DNA from: Anagrus nilaparvatae
Taxonomy: Eukaryota; Arthropoda; Insecta; Hymenoptera; Mymaridae
DNA: 64,000 bases
Assembly: GCA_022575985.1 (NCBI GenBank)
Contig: JAKSXM010000014.1
Coordinates: 5,580,001-5,644,000 of the forward strand
Direction of reading: 5' to 3'
A program made the position numbers and the translations under genes. The notes under the pieces were generated by a model. The model did no database searches. It worked only from the letters and a program-made list of their open reading frames with translations, and was not told where the DNA came from. Below are positions 45,813-57,493 of this stretch, piece by piece (within the stretch, counting starts at the first letter, position 1; each line of letters begins with the position of its first letter).

Positions 45813-47009
45813 TCTTACTATATATATTTAAAAATTTATTTGTGTGTCTGTGTGTGTGTGTGTGTATTATCATCAGGATCAAACCAGTGAACTAAATTTA
45901 ATAAAACTGGTGTCAAATTAAAGAAAAAAAGTCGGCGGGTGACATAGGCCATAGTTTTGCGACTCAGCTATCATACTTTTGGAGATATTCAATTTTTAGT
46001 ATTATTGAACTTAATAAAATTTTAAAAAATTTTTAACAAAAATTGAAATATCTTGAAACTATAGAAAAATTTTACTGTCACACTTTGTAGTATTCGATTT
46101 AACACCAGTTCTTACGTATTCTCTTAAATTTTTATTCAAAACGGAGGTATCTTTAAAATTTTATAAAATATTTTTGAAGATGGTTGAAAAATTTTTTTTA
46201 ATTTTTTTATTTTTATGGTATTTTTAATCATATATTTGTGGGTCTGTCTGTGTATGTGTTTCATCATCAGGGTCTAATCAATGAAAAGTCAAAATGAAGT
46301 GTCAAAATATAGAAAAAAAGTCTGCGTATGACATAGGCCATAGTTTTGCAATTCAGCTCCGTACTTTTGGAGATATTCAATTTTTACTATTTTTGAAAAA
46401 AATAAAATTTTGAAATTTTGATTAAAAACTAAAATATCTTCTAAATTTGATAAAATTTTTCGGCCGCAATTGGTATTACTCGATTCGGCACTAATTTATA
46501 CGTACTCAGATAAATTTGCAAAAAAAGGACATTTCAATAAAAATTTGTAAATAATTTCAGTGATTGGCGGCCTTAAATTCACTAGATTAAAAAATACCGA
46601 AAAAATTGGATATCCAGTTAATAACAAAAAGTTTAAATTATGAAATTACTAGCCGACTAACATGATTCATAACAGGTCTTGAAGTCTCTAAATCTATAGT
46701 ATAACAAAATAGTACACGAAATACTAATACTAAAATGCTAGATTCTGTTCGTGCGGGAGAAACACGCCGATTCCATAAGAAATAAATTATCTTTAGGATT
46801 AGACATAGCCTCTCCAATACCTTTTAAAATATGTTTCTGTAATTAATAATAATAACTTTACTGGGGACAGAACTAGGCTCCTCTGAAAACTCTAAATGTG
46901 TTTGCATAGTTATAAATTTACAATGAAACCTGGTTTTCTTAAGCAACAAAAACAGAAGGAAATGCAATACAGGGGGGGGGGGCGGAGCCCCCCCTCCAAC
47001 TTTTGCTAG
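45813..47009 (+). mobile_element. Complete non-autonomous Helitron
   Basis: It begins TCTTACTATATATATTT, ends TTTTGCTAG, and is inserted between A (45812) and T (47010). A strong G/C hairpin (GGGGGGCGGAGCCCCCC) lies 11-15 bases before the CTAG. These are the defining marks of a Helitron. The interior contains two direct repeats of a ~400-bp unit (GTGACATAGGCCATAGTTTT at 45938 and 46329). No Rep/helicase is encoded. Confidence 0.9.
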
Positions 47010-47600
47010 TGACTTTATAAAATAAACAAAAACTTGAATTTCGAATTACCGGAACTGCCGGGCTATAAAACTACGTCACATTCGTAACACAAATATATAT
47101 ATAGCAGTTCGGGTACCTTCTTTATAACTCAGAAAACTAACAAGTTTCCCGCGAGTGAATGCGTATATTTCATTTAAAAAAATTGTAAAGTGACTCCATC
47201 TGTACTTATTCAACGCAAATTATAATACGCACTCTTGGATATTTTCACAATCTAACACCGTTCAGCTTCGGCAGCACCTCAATATCGGCGCAACCGCGCG
47301 CGCAACTATACAACTCCACCTCCAACGCAAGGTACACGATAGCAGAAGAAGAAGAAGAAGAAGAAGAAAGCAGCCCGCATCTGTACATACATGCATCAAA
47401 ATCAATTTTTACCGCTAAGTAGTCTCCTTTATGTTTGAGCAACACAATTAATATATATATATATATATAAATATAAATACATACTTAAATCGTAGTAAGA
47501 AAAAATTTTTTTTTTAATAATAATATATATATTTTACTTACATACTTAAATCATAGTAAAAAAAAAATATAATAATAATTTATCCTATGTATATTAAAAT
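47010..47600. other. Possible retrotransposon leader, with microsatellites
   Basis: Less A+T-biased than its surroundings (CGCAACCGCGCGCGCAAC at 47289). It has a (GAA)n tract at 47345-47369 and (TA)n at 47452-47468. No gene is supported. It could be untranslated leader of the LTR element that begins at 44770 (inference). Confidence 0.35.
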
Positions 47601-48271
47601 GAAATAATCGAAAAATTTGATTATTTTTAATATTATTCAGCACTCATTTATGAAGAGCTGTATGGACGAAAATACATGAAAATTGTTTTAAATTAATCTT
47701 TATTTTTAAAAAATATTCAATAGATTTTGAGATATCAATCTCAGAAGTTAGTGGTCAAAAACATAAAAAAATTTAATTTTTTTTTACTAAAACTGATTTT
47801 TCTCAGAATCTAAAGGGTTTTTCGAAATAAGCTTTAGTGCATATTATTCCTTGGAAAAAATGCTATCGATTTGATCTCTTTATTTTTTTTAATTTGAGTT
47901 CTCAGTTTGGAGTTACAACGGTTTGAAGCTAAGTAGTTTAAATTTAAAAACTCGAAAAGTTGTCATTTTCGCCACTTGATAACTTAAAATGGATTGTATC
48001 AAAATGTAAAAACCCAGTTGCATTCTATTTAGTAAAAGATTTTCTAAAGGAACTTTGTTTAGTTTTTTATTTAATTCATTCATTGAAGAGAAATAGCAAA
48101 AAAACTATTTAGAACCATTTTATTTATTTTTTTTTTTTTATTTTCTCATAACTAGGACTACTGACGTCTAAAAATTTATTTATTTTTTTTATTTTCTCAT
48201 AACTAGGACTGCCAACATCTGAAAAATTTTTTTTCTTAGTTTCTCATAACTGGGACTGTCGACATCCAAAT

Positions 48272-48273
<2 letters not shown>

Positions 48274-48307
<34 letters not shown>

Positions 48308-48715
48308 AACTGACATATACCGACGTAGGGTATCCCAAGGAGGCTTAAGCCTGTGCTGGGGCAGTTGCGGAGCAGCCGACTTTAAGATGTTAACTGAACT
48401 TGTATTCACCCGAACACTGTCAATGATTAACCAATTATTCATTAGTTATTCATTGACAATATCCGTGACATAGGAAAACTGCAGAAAACCTATGCCAAGA
48501 ACAGCCGGATACATGTTTTCTACATAGTATTCGATTTTTCTTTTAAACACTATGCCGAAAACACGATCCTCACCTGACAGCGTATATAACGTCAGTACAA
48601 ACTCTACACGAGAATCCGAGACGGTCACCCATCCGGATATCAACCGCGCTCATCTTTGCTTAACTTTGTAAGCAAACGTATAGAGTTTATACTACCGCGC
48701 TACGAAGCTGATACT
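48274..48715 (-). mobile_element. 5S rRNA-derived SINE (SINE3-like)
   Basis: Minus strand. The segment 48667-48616 reads AAAGTTAAGC...GCGCGGTTGATATCCGGATG then GGTGACCG. This aligns with the 3' half of insect 5S rRNA (AAATTAAGC...GCGCGGTTAGTACTTAGATGGGGGACCG), which holds the internal pol III control region. The body continues about 300 bp and ends in a 33-base A tail (T run at 48274-48306). The 5S-like head plus poly(A) identifies a SINE3-type element rather than a 5S gene. Head and body look intact. Confidence 0.7.
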
Positions 48716-49009
48716 GATATTTTTTTTTTATTTTTTAGACTTCAAATATTTTTATGTAATGTTAACATTGAAATATTTTTTTATAATATAGATATCAAAT
48801 TCCTTATTCGATGAAATTTTTTGAATTTTTTCATATAATAAAATTCATATAATTTCAAATAATTTATGCTTATTGACTTTTATTTACTTTTGAATCTTGT
48901 TTACTATTAATATATTGTTAATTTTTTTTCTATTTTTTATTTTACTTTCTTACTGTATGTTGATACTGTATAATTTTTTTTTTTTGTGATGGCAAATAAA
49001 GATATAATA

Positions 49010-51125
49010 ATATTATTTTTTAAAAATATATTTCAACATTAACATTGCATAAAAATATTTGAAATCCCAATTTTTATATATAACAGAGCGTTATTCAAAA
49101 AAATGTAAAATGACGTATAGTTTCTGCTAAAGTCAATAATAATATTTAGATGCAATCATTGCATAAAAATATTTGAAATCCCAACTGTTCTATAAAACAG
49201 GACACTATTAAAAAAAAATGTAGAATGACGTATAGTTTTTGCTAAAGTCAATAAAAATATTTCAATGCAATCATTGCATAAAAATATTTGAAATTCCAAC
49301 TTTTGTATAAAATAGGACCCTATTTGAAAAAAATGTAGAATGAGATATATTTTCTGCTAACATCAATAAAATTATTTCAAAGAGGGACGTAGAGAAACTA
49401 AAATAATTGAATTCAAAAGTTCATTTAACCCAATACTTTAACCCAAAAATTTTTTTTATTTTCTCATAACTAGGACTGCCGACACCCAAATTATTTTTTT
49501 AAATATTTTTTCATAACTAGAACTACGGACATCTAAAATATTTTTTTTAATTTATTTTTTCATAACTAGGACTGCCGACATCCAAATGATTATTAGAAAA
49601 AAAATTTAAATGATGTACACTTTCAGCTAAAATCAAAAAAAAAATTTAAATGCTATCATTGCATAAAAATATTTATAATTACAAATTTTGTATAAAACAG
49701 GAGACTATTAAAAAAAATTTAGAATGGCGTATAATTTCTGCTAAAGAAAAAAAAAAATTTAAATGCTATCATTGCATAAAAATATTTGAAATTACAAAAA
49801 TATTTCAATGCAATCATTGCATAAAAAAATTTGAAATTCCAACTTTTCTATAAAAAAGGAGACTATTAGAAAAAAATTTATAATGGCGTATAGTTTCTGC
49901 TAAAGTCAATAAAAAAATTTCAATTCTCTCATTGCATAAAAATATTTAAAATTACAACTTTTAAATAAAACAGGATACTATTAGAAAAAAATTTTAAATT
50001 ATGTACAGTTTCAGCTAAAATCAAAAAAAAAATTTAAATGCTAACATTGCATAAAAATATTTATAATTACAAATTTTGTATAAAACAGGAGAGTATTTAA
50101 AAAAATTAAAATAGCGTATAATTTCTACTAAAGTCAAAGAAAAAATTTAAATGCTATCATTGCATAAAAATATTTGAAATTTTAACTTTTCTATAAAACA
50201 GGAGACTATTTAAAAAAAATTTAGAATGGCGTATAATTTCTGCTAAAGTCAAAAAAAAATTTAAATGCTATCATTGCATAAAAATATTTAAAATTCCAAC
50301 TTTTCTATAAAACAGGAGACTATTAGAAAAAAATTTATAATGGCGTATAGTTTCTGCTTAAGTCAATAAAAATATTTCAATACTATCATTGCATAAAAAT
50401 TTTTGAGATTACAAAAATATTTCAATTCAATCATTGCATAAAAATGTATGACTATTAAAAAAAAATTTAGAATGGCGTATAATTTCTGCTAAAGTAAATA
50501 AAAAATTTCAATGCTATCATTGCATAAAAATATCTGTAATTACAAATTTTGTATAAAACAGGAGACTATTAAAAAAAATTTAGAATGGCGTATAATTTCT
50601 GCTAAAGTCAATAAAAATATTTCAATGCAATCATTGCACAAAAATATTTTAAGTTGCGACTTTTATATAAAACAGGAGACTATTAGAAAAAAATTTATAA
50701 TGGCGTATAGTTTCTGCTAAAGTCAATAAAAATATTTCAATGAAATTATTGCATAAAAATATTTGAGATTACAAAAATATTTCAATACAATCATTGCATA
50801 ATAATATTTATAATTACAACTTTTGTATAAAACAGGAGACTATTAGAAAAAAATTTAAAATGATGTACAGTTTCAGCTAAAATAAAAAAAAAAAATTTAA
50901 ATGCTGTCATTGCATAAAAATATTTTGAATTACAACTTTTATATAAAACAGGACACTAATCGAAAAATATTTAGAATGGCATATAGTCTCTGCTAAAGTC
51001 AATAAAAATATTTCAATGCAATCATTGCACAAAAATATTTTAAGTTGCAACTTTTATATAAAACAGGACGACTAATCGAAAAAAATTTAGAATGGCGTAT
51101 AGTTTCTGCTATAATACACCTGACA
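49010..51125 (+). repeat. Satellite, about 115-bp unit, about 18 copies
   Basis: Each unit has TATCATTGCATAAAAATATT, then TATAAAACAGGAGACTATT, then AATGGCGTATAGTTTCTGCT. Early units are spaced 114-115 bp apart (49043, 49157, 49272). The array is broken at about 49380-49600 by CATAACTAGGACTGCC sequences. Units have diverged moderately. Open frames starting at ATGCTATCATTGC (for example 49650 and 50511) are by-products of the unit. Confidence 0.85.
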
Positions 51126-51369
51126 ATATATATTAAAATTTTTAGATGTTTTTCAAATTGTGGACAATCAATATGAGTTTATCTTCATAAGTTGTTAACG
51201 AAAAAAATATTAAAGAGGGGTATAATTTCTGTTTTCTGTTAAATTATTATTATTATTATTTTTATTTATTTATTTTGCTTTTTTACAAAAATAGTAAACA
51301 CTCTTTTACATTTGCTTAGTTAATTCTTTGGTAATTTACAATTAATATACACATAGAATATAAATTATA

Positions 51370-51400
51370 TCTTAATACTATATATATTTGAAAATTTATT

Positions 51401-51432
<32 letters not shown>

Positions 51433-52304
51433 CACTCATCACGCAAGAACCGCCGAACCAATTGGCATGAAACCGGTGTCAAAATAAAGATAAAAAGTCT
51501 GCGGGTGACATAGGCCCTATATTTTCTGATTAGCTGTCGTAGTTATTGAGATATTTAATTTTTAGTATTTTTGTACTTGATAACATTTTTTAAAAATTTT
51601 AACAAAAATTGAAATATCTCGAGACTATCGAAAAATTTATCGATCGCACTTCATAGTATTCGATTCAGTACTAATTTTTACGTATTCTCTGAAATTTTTA
51701 TTCAAAACGGAGGTATCTTTAAAATTTTATAAAATATTTTTAAAGCTGGTAAAAAAATTTTTTTCATTTTTTTATTTTTATGGTATTTCTAATCATTTAT
51801 TTGTGGGTCTGTGTATATTATAATGTAATTTATATTCTATATTAAAATGTAATTTATGCGTACTTAGTTAAATTTTTATTAAAAACGTACGTTGCTTTAA
51901 AATTTAAAAAAAAAAAATAATAAAATTTTTTACTATATATTATATATATCAACTCAAATTTTAGGGTATAGTTTGGGGTGATAAAAAAGTCCCTCAGCCT
52001 AGTTCTCTAGCACCTCATGGGCCCGAAATATGTCTGTTCAAAGGTCCAAAAATAGCCTGATCTGGCCCATTTTCAAAATTACACCATTTCTTTGAATTTA
52101 CTACAAATTTTATCTTATTGGTCACATTTGAACTGGTAAAAGGTCTACATTAAGAAAAAAATTTTAGCTTATTTCAAGGCGTTAATTTTTATTGACATTG
52201 ATATATATTTTGGACAATAACAACATGATAATAATAAAAAATCAATAACAACAACACCGGGAATAGATCAGGGGGGGCGGAGCCCCCCCTCACACCTATG
52301 CTAG
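51370..52304 (+). mobile_element. Complete non-autonomous Helitron
   Basis: It starts TCTTAATACTATATATATTTG and ends CACACCTATGCTAG, between A (51369) and T (52305). The terminal hairpin is GGGGGGCGGAGCCCCCC, 11 bases before CTAG. A (GTCT)n tract is at 51406-51431, and the interior is shared with 45813-47009. It interrupts the flank of the 115-bp satellite. No protein is encoded. Confidence 0.9.
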
Positions 52305-52619
52305 TAGAATATAAAATAAATTAATATATACAAGTTCTTATGATTGCACATTGTAGTAAATTCTATTTATTTCTAGCAACAATCAGTTAGTTTAAAATTA
52401 ATACGAGAAAAGAAAATAAGTATATTAATAAATCAGTTTAGTATAGATTGTAATATGTCAATAATATGTCAATTTACATAATGTCAATAAATAAGTAAAT
52501 AATTATAAGTAAATAAATAAAATGAATCAGTTACTGACTAGATTTATGAGATATGTTTTTATACTCTTTTTAAACTGGGAAAAAGAGGGGAGGTAGCGTA
52601 TGCATGGAGGAATGCTATT

Positions 52620-53340
52620 CCAAAACTTAGCATATTTTACTTGAAAAGATTGTTCAAAATTCAATACTAATATTTCAATTCTATCATTGCAGAAAAATAT
52701 TTGAAATTACAAGATTTCTATAAAACAGGACAATATTTGAAAACATTTAAGTTCGGTATATTTTGCTAAATTAAATACTGATATTTCAATGCTATCATTG
52801 CATAAAAACATTTGAAATTACAACATTTCTATAAAACACGACGGAATTCAAAAACATTTAAGTTGGGTATATTTTGATAAATTCAATACTATAATATATC
52901 AATAGGGTAGATATGACCGGTTACAATCTAGTAAATGACCACTCATTTTCCATAAGAAATACATGATATTGGTCATTCACTGGTGCATCTACCCTACTAT
53001 TATTGCATAAAAACGATTGAAATTACAACTTTTCTATAAAAAAGGAAAATTTTCGAAATAAAACTAAAGTGAGGTATAGTTTCTGCTAAATTGATTACTA
53101 ATATTTCAATACAATTGAAATTACAAGTGTTCTAAAAAACCGGACAATATTCGAAAACATTTAAGTTGGGTATATTTTGATAAATTCAATACTAATAATT
53201 TAATGCTAATATTGCATAAAAACAATTGAAATTACAACATTTCTATAAAACAGGATTGTTTTAGAAAAAAAAATTAAAGTGAAGTATAGTTTCTGCTAAA
53301 TTCAATACTATTATTTCAATGAATGAACCCAATAAATAAA
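52620..53340 (+). repeat. Second block of the 115-bp satellite
   Basis: Same marks (GCTATCATTGCATAAAAA, CTATAAAACAGGA, TATAGTTTCTGCTAAATTC). A variant form has AAAACATTTAAGTTGGGTATATTTT in place of the GGCGTATAG part. One unit is interrupted by the 90-bp hairpin element at 52905-52994. Confidence 0.75.
52905..52994. mobile_element. 90-bp hairpin mini-element with TA flanks
   Basis: The ends are GGGTAGATATGACC at the left and GGTGCATCTACCC at the right (inverted), with an inner pair AATGACCA and TGGTCATT. TA lies at both sides (52903-52904, 52995-52996), inside an otherwise recognisable satellite unit. It looks like a very small MITE. Confidence 0.6.
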
Positions 53341-53559
53341 TATCCCACCAATAATGAATACATTAAATAAAAAACAAAAAAGATATGAAGCGATAAAAAT
53401 GACCAATTTTTGAGTTTTTAAATTTTGTACTTCTTAGCTTTAAACAGTTGTAACTCTGTGCCGTGAGCTAAAATTAAAAAAGATAGCATTTTTTCCAAGG
53501 ATTAATTTGCCCCAAAACTCTTTTATTTTATATATGAAATGACTCAAAAATTTGAATAT

Positions 53560-55270
53560 GAAATAATATAGACATCGGCAGTCCTAAGAATAATAGAAAA
53601 AAACAAAAATTTTAAGAATTTAAGTGTATAGTAAAATTCATATTGTCGGTTTACAATATGAAAAAACTACAAAAATTTCAATCTATATTGTCGGCTATTT
53701 GATATATGAAAAAACTCAAAAAATTTCACTATGAAATAAACTAGTTATCGGCAGTCTTAAGAATGAAAAAAATAAAAATTTTTTTAAATTAGCTGTATAG
53801 TAAAATTCATATTAGCTGTTTACAATATGAAAAAACTACAAAAATTTCAATCTATATTTCTGGCTATTTTGTATATGAAAAATTAAAAAAATTTCACGAT
53901 GTAATATTATAGATATCGGCAGTCCTAAGAATGAAAAAAAAAATAGAAATATTTAACTGTATAGTAAAATTCATATTGGCGGTATACAATATGAAAAAAC
54001 TAAAAAATTTACCATGTATATTGTCGGCTATTTATATATGAAAAAACTCAAAAAATTTCATTATGAAATAAGATAGGTATAGGCAGTCCTAAGAATAAAA
54101 AAAACAAAAATTTTAAAAATTTAATTGTATAGTAAAGTTCATATTAGCTGTTTACAATATGAAAATACTACAAAAATTTACTTGCGTGGATAAAAATGAA
54201 GTATTACATCCAAATTAAAAAAAAAAAAAAAATACCTGGAGATTTTTTGGTGAAAAAAATTTTATAAAAAAAATAGGTCTTAATGTCATACTGGTTGTGA
54301 AATATCACCGGTGACAGTGCTACAAACATACATACATACATACACTCACACACACACACATACATAATTTTTTTAAAAACTGGTTTTTTAGAATCCTGAG
54401 GTCTCAAAACGTGCGTATATGTCAAAAAATTAGAAATTAAAATTTCACCTACAACAATGGGTCCTCTATGAGGAACCAAAATCATAAATATTTCACTCTA
54501 GAGTAAAATTAATATTGATTCTCTGCAATTTAAAAAAACAGCAAAAATTTCAATCTATAATGTTAGTTGTTTTAAATATGAAAAAACTCAAAAATTTCAC
54601 CATATTTAGAGTATAATGGATATCGGCTGTCCTATTTATGAAAACATTATAAAAATTATAAAAGTTTATAAAAAATATTATAAAAGTTTCACTCGATAGT
54701 AAAATTCATATTGATTGTCAACAATATGAAAAAACTGAAAAAATTTCAATCTTTATTATTGACTGTTTTATATATGAAAAAACCCAAAAAATTTCACTAT
54801 AGAGTAAAATGGACATCTTCTGTCCTATTTATGAAAAAAAAAAAATAATAAATATTTCACTTCAGAGTAAAATTCATATTGATTGTCTAAAATATAAAAA
54901 AACAGCAAAAATTTCAATCTATATTGTTTTTTTTTTTATATATGGAAAATCCCAAAAATGTCACCATAGAGTAAAATGGATATCGGCTGTGCTATTAATT
55001 GAAAAATAAAAAACTATAAAAATTTCACTCTATAGTAAAATTTATATTGGCTGTCTACATTATGAAAAAAATTCAAAATTTTCAATCTATATTGCTGGCT
55101 GTTTTATTTATGAAAAAGCTAAAAAAATTTTACCATAGAGTGAAATGGATATCGCCTGTCCTATTTACGAACAATAAAAAATTATGAAAATTTCATTCTA
55201 TAGTAAAATTCATATTGATTGTCTACAATATCAATTGTGATGAATATGAAAATAGAAAATATTTAAATAT
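53560..55270 (+). repeat. Tandem array, about 170-190-bp unit
   Basis: Recurring phrases are TATCGGCAGTCCTAAGAATG (later GGCTGTCCTATTTATG), TATAGTAAAATTCATATT, CAATATGAAAAAACTACAAA and TTTCAATCTATATTGT. There are about nine units, the later ones with a changed consensus. It is interrupted by the GGTTCC-type element at 54180-54477. No coding. Confidence 0.75.
54180..54477 (-). mobile_element. Truncated copy of the higher-order-repeat element
   Basis: In reverse it starts GGTTCCTCATAGAGGACCC and has the (GT)n-type tract (here ACACACACACAC and ACATACATACAT). It ends shortly after GGATGTAATACTTCATTT, the first subunit of the 467-bp repeat. It sits in the 170-bp array. Confidence 0.75.
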
Positions 55271-56280
55271 TAATTATCTACAATATGAAAAAAACCGGAA
55301 ATTTTGTTAAAAAAGCTGCATATCACTATATTTTATTTTCAATTATTATTTATAATCAATAATTATTTATGTTATAAAATATACCTCATTAGTTATAAAT
55401 ATTTATAAATAATCATGTAACTTTTTCTTAATATGAATTATAAAATTTTTTTGTTAATTTTAGAAGTATAAAATTAATTCTGTTCTTATTCATTTTTTAA
55501 TAAAATTAAATTGCATTTAAATCACGTATGATTAAATTTATTATAATTAACTAAATATGATTAAAATATAAAAAAATTAATGCACGAGAGTTTTTATTTG
55601 GTTAAGCCGAGCATCCCGAGGCCAATCAGCTAGTATATATGTATATATACATATTTAAATTACAGTAAAAAAAAATATTTAAGTAAATTTAATCTCTGTC
55701 TCTTTTATATAAGTATAGTTACTATAGGCTGAATTAAATTATAATTATAGGCTGATTTATAAATAAGATTAATTAATAATAAAAATAACAATAATTATAA
55801 TTAATAAATACTATTAAATAATCTATTTCATAATTCATATTTTTAAGTAGAAATAATATTATACACAAATAAAATTAGTAAAAATAACATAAAAATATAA
55901 GTTAAAATTTAAGTTTATATGAATAAAATTAAAATCATATGCATTAAAAAGTACACATTTAATAAAATAACTGATAAATATAGAAATATTTAGATAATAA
56001 ATTTATAAAATATAAAATACAGTAGAAATTAGAGTCTGAAAGTTAGAAATACTTGGAAATAAACATAGATATTTAGTAAATTTAAACATAAATTAATAAA
56101 TATAGAAATATCAAAATTAAATTTTAAAGTCCATTGTAAAAACAAATTAGCCATAAAATTAGCTATATAATATATACTTTCTCAGTTAAATAAGTTAAAG
56201 ATATACAAATTTAAACTAAGTAAAATCATTCTTTCCTTACATAAATCTCAACTTTTCTCCACAAAATCAAATTAGCAAAA
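55271..56280. other. A+T-rich DNA upstream of gag
   Basis: Contains a CTAG/T end-like site (55630-55633) preceded by AAGCCGAGCATCCCGAGGCC, which might be another Helitron 3' terminus. Beyond this it is low-complexity, and could include leader sequence of the gypsy element. Confidence 0.35.
55560..55633 (+). mobile_element. Possible Helitron 3' terminus
   Basis: CTAG followed by T, with a G/C-rich stretch (GCCGAGCATCCCGAGGC) about 6-8 bases upstream. The stem is weak. The start of such an element is not identified. Confidence 0.3.
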
Positions 56281-57440
56281 ATGAAGGAAATTGATAGAAA
56301 TAAGAAATTTAACACCAAAAAAGTTACTTTTAAAAGCAAAGTTACTAAAACTAAAGTAGGAAAAAATCGCAGCTCGAAGCTTCCCAGCACATTTTCAGTA
56401 ATCAGACAAATCACCCCAAATCCCCTTAACCCAATAGAACCAAGCTCAAAAAAATCAAAATCTTTAAAAACAACTAAACCAACACCTAAAAAACGCAAAT
56501 TACAATCCTCAAAAACAATTGATCCAGCCCCTGAGAAATCAAAAACCAAATCCATTTTAAAAAAACCCGCTGTACAAATAAAATCTGGACCCAAATACGA
56601 CAAATGGGACGTACTTACTTGTAGTGAGACATCTGACGAAGTAAATTCAGACGAACTAAATTCTGATTCTGACAATTCATTACACATTTTATCTAAACAG
56701 CGCAAGAAAAGTAAAAAACACCTCAATAAACGTAAAGTTATAAAACGCAATCTGTCTACATCTTCAGGGTCAGATTCCGAAATTTCTGCCTATATGAAGT
56801 TATCAGAAGCGACTCGGTCCTTCTAAAACAAAGAAAGAGACTGCAAAAAATGATCTTAAGCAAAATTACCGGGAAAGCTGATTTAGAAATCTCTGATTTA
56901 AGTCCTGATAACATGGACTTAATCTTCGAAATGCTAACATCGATATATTCTACGGAAAAATCATATTTCCAATGCAACGCAGCCCTCAATAACCTGCAAC
57001 AAGAACAAGACGAAACGGTGCAAGTATATGGTCAAAGAGCTTGGATGGTTCTTAAAGAATTCATTCGAGCTGCTGAAGTAAAATACGACGAGGGTACAGC
57101 TCAAGGCGTAATCGATTCAGCCAAAATAACTGCTGCCGAAAGGTTTGTGAACGGTTTGACCAGCAAATTATTTTTCATATTTTACGGAAGAAAATTCGAA
57201 AGCTTACAAGAAGCTATCAAAGCTGCAGAGGAAGCTGATAATGGGATCCAGGTACATGAAGAGATGAAAGGTAGCCAGATATCAAACGTGTTTTATACTC
57301 TAACTATACCAGGTATAGAAGGAAAAATTCCATTCGTTGAACACAGTATCGTACGCCTTTCAGCTAGGTCTAAAGTCCTTATCTCCCTTAAGGTTGCAAA
57401 CCCCACTACAAAAAGCGGTTATATACCCCAAATTGTGAAT
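56281..57440 (+). pseudogene. Gypsy-type gag (two frames) running into a post-protease remnant
   Basis: 56281-56826 encodes a lysine/serine-rich N-terminal part (181 residues, KPTPKKRKL and SKKHLNKRKV type basic clusters). After a frame change, 56850-57290 encodes the capsid-like part (QVYGQRAWMVLKEFIRAAEV, ITAAERFVNGL). The frame then passes directly into IPGIEGKIPFVEHSIVRL (about 57310-57360), which in related elements lies after the protease. CCHC knuckles and the protease active site are therefore missing, which implies an internal deletion near 57285. In intact relatives Gag packages the RNA in the cytoplasm. Confidence 0.75.
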
Positions 57441-57493
57441 GTCAAGCTACTAATGTTGATGGTGAATGTAAAATTTATGCTTATTATTGCACC

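Larger units (their letters stand above)
47600..55640. repeat. 8-kb complex of inverted and satellite repeats
   Basis: 47810-48020 (TCCTTGGAAAAAATGCTAT, GAGTTACAACGGTTTGAAGC) is inverted relative to 53385-53540. Sequences with TTCTCATAACTAGGACTGCC (48140-48260, 49450-49590) are inverted relative to the array with CGGCAGTCCTAAGAATGAAA (53570-55200). Between them is a 115-bp satellite. The relation suggests one large foldback-like element, but the order of blocks is not perfectly mirrored. The right boundary may be CTAG at 55630-55633. Confidence 0.55.

Noticed and set aside
48446..48643. Minus-strand frame in the SINE
   Set aside because: It lies within a 5S-derived, RNA polymerase III type element with no coding history.
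48616..48667. Functional 5S rRNA gene
   Set aside because: Only the 3' half is similar, with many changes, and it is joined to an unrelated body and a poly(A) tail.
49650..50720. Frames of 67-69 residues starting MLSLHKNI
   Set aside because: They arise from the 115-bp satellite unit starting at ATGCTATCATTGC and break in most units.
56226..56750. 174-residue minus-strand frame opposite gag
   Set aside because: Antisense of a lysine/serine-rich gag frame, which produces F/L-rich artefacts.
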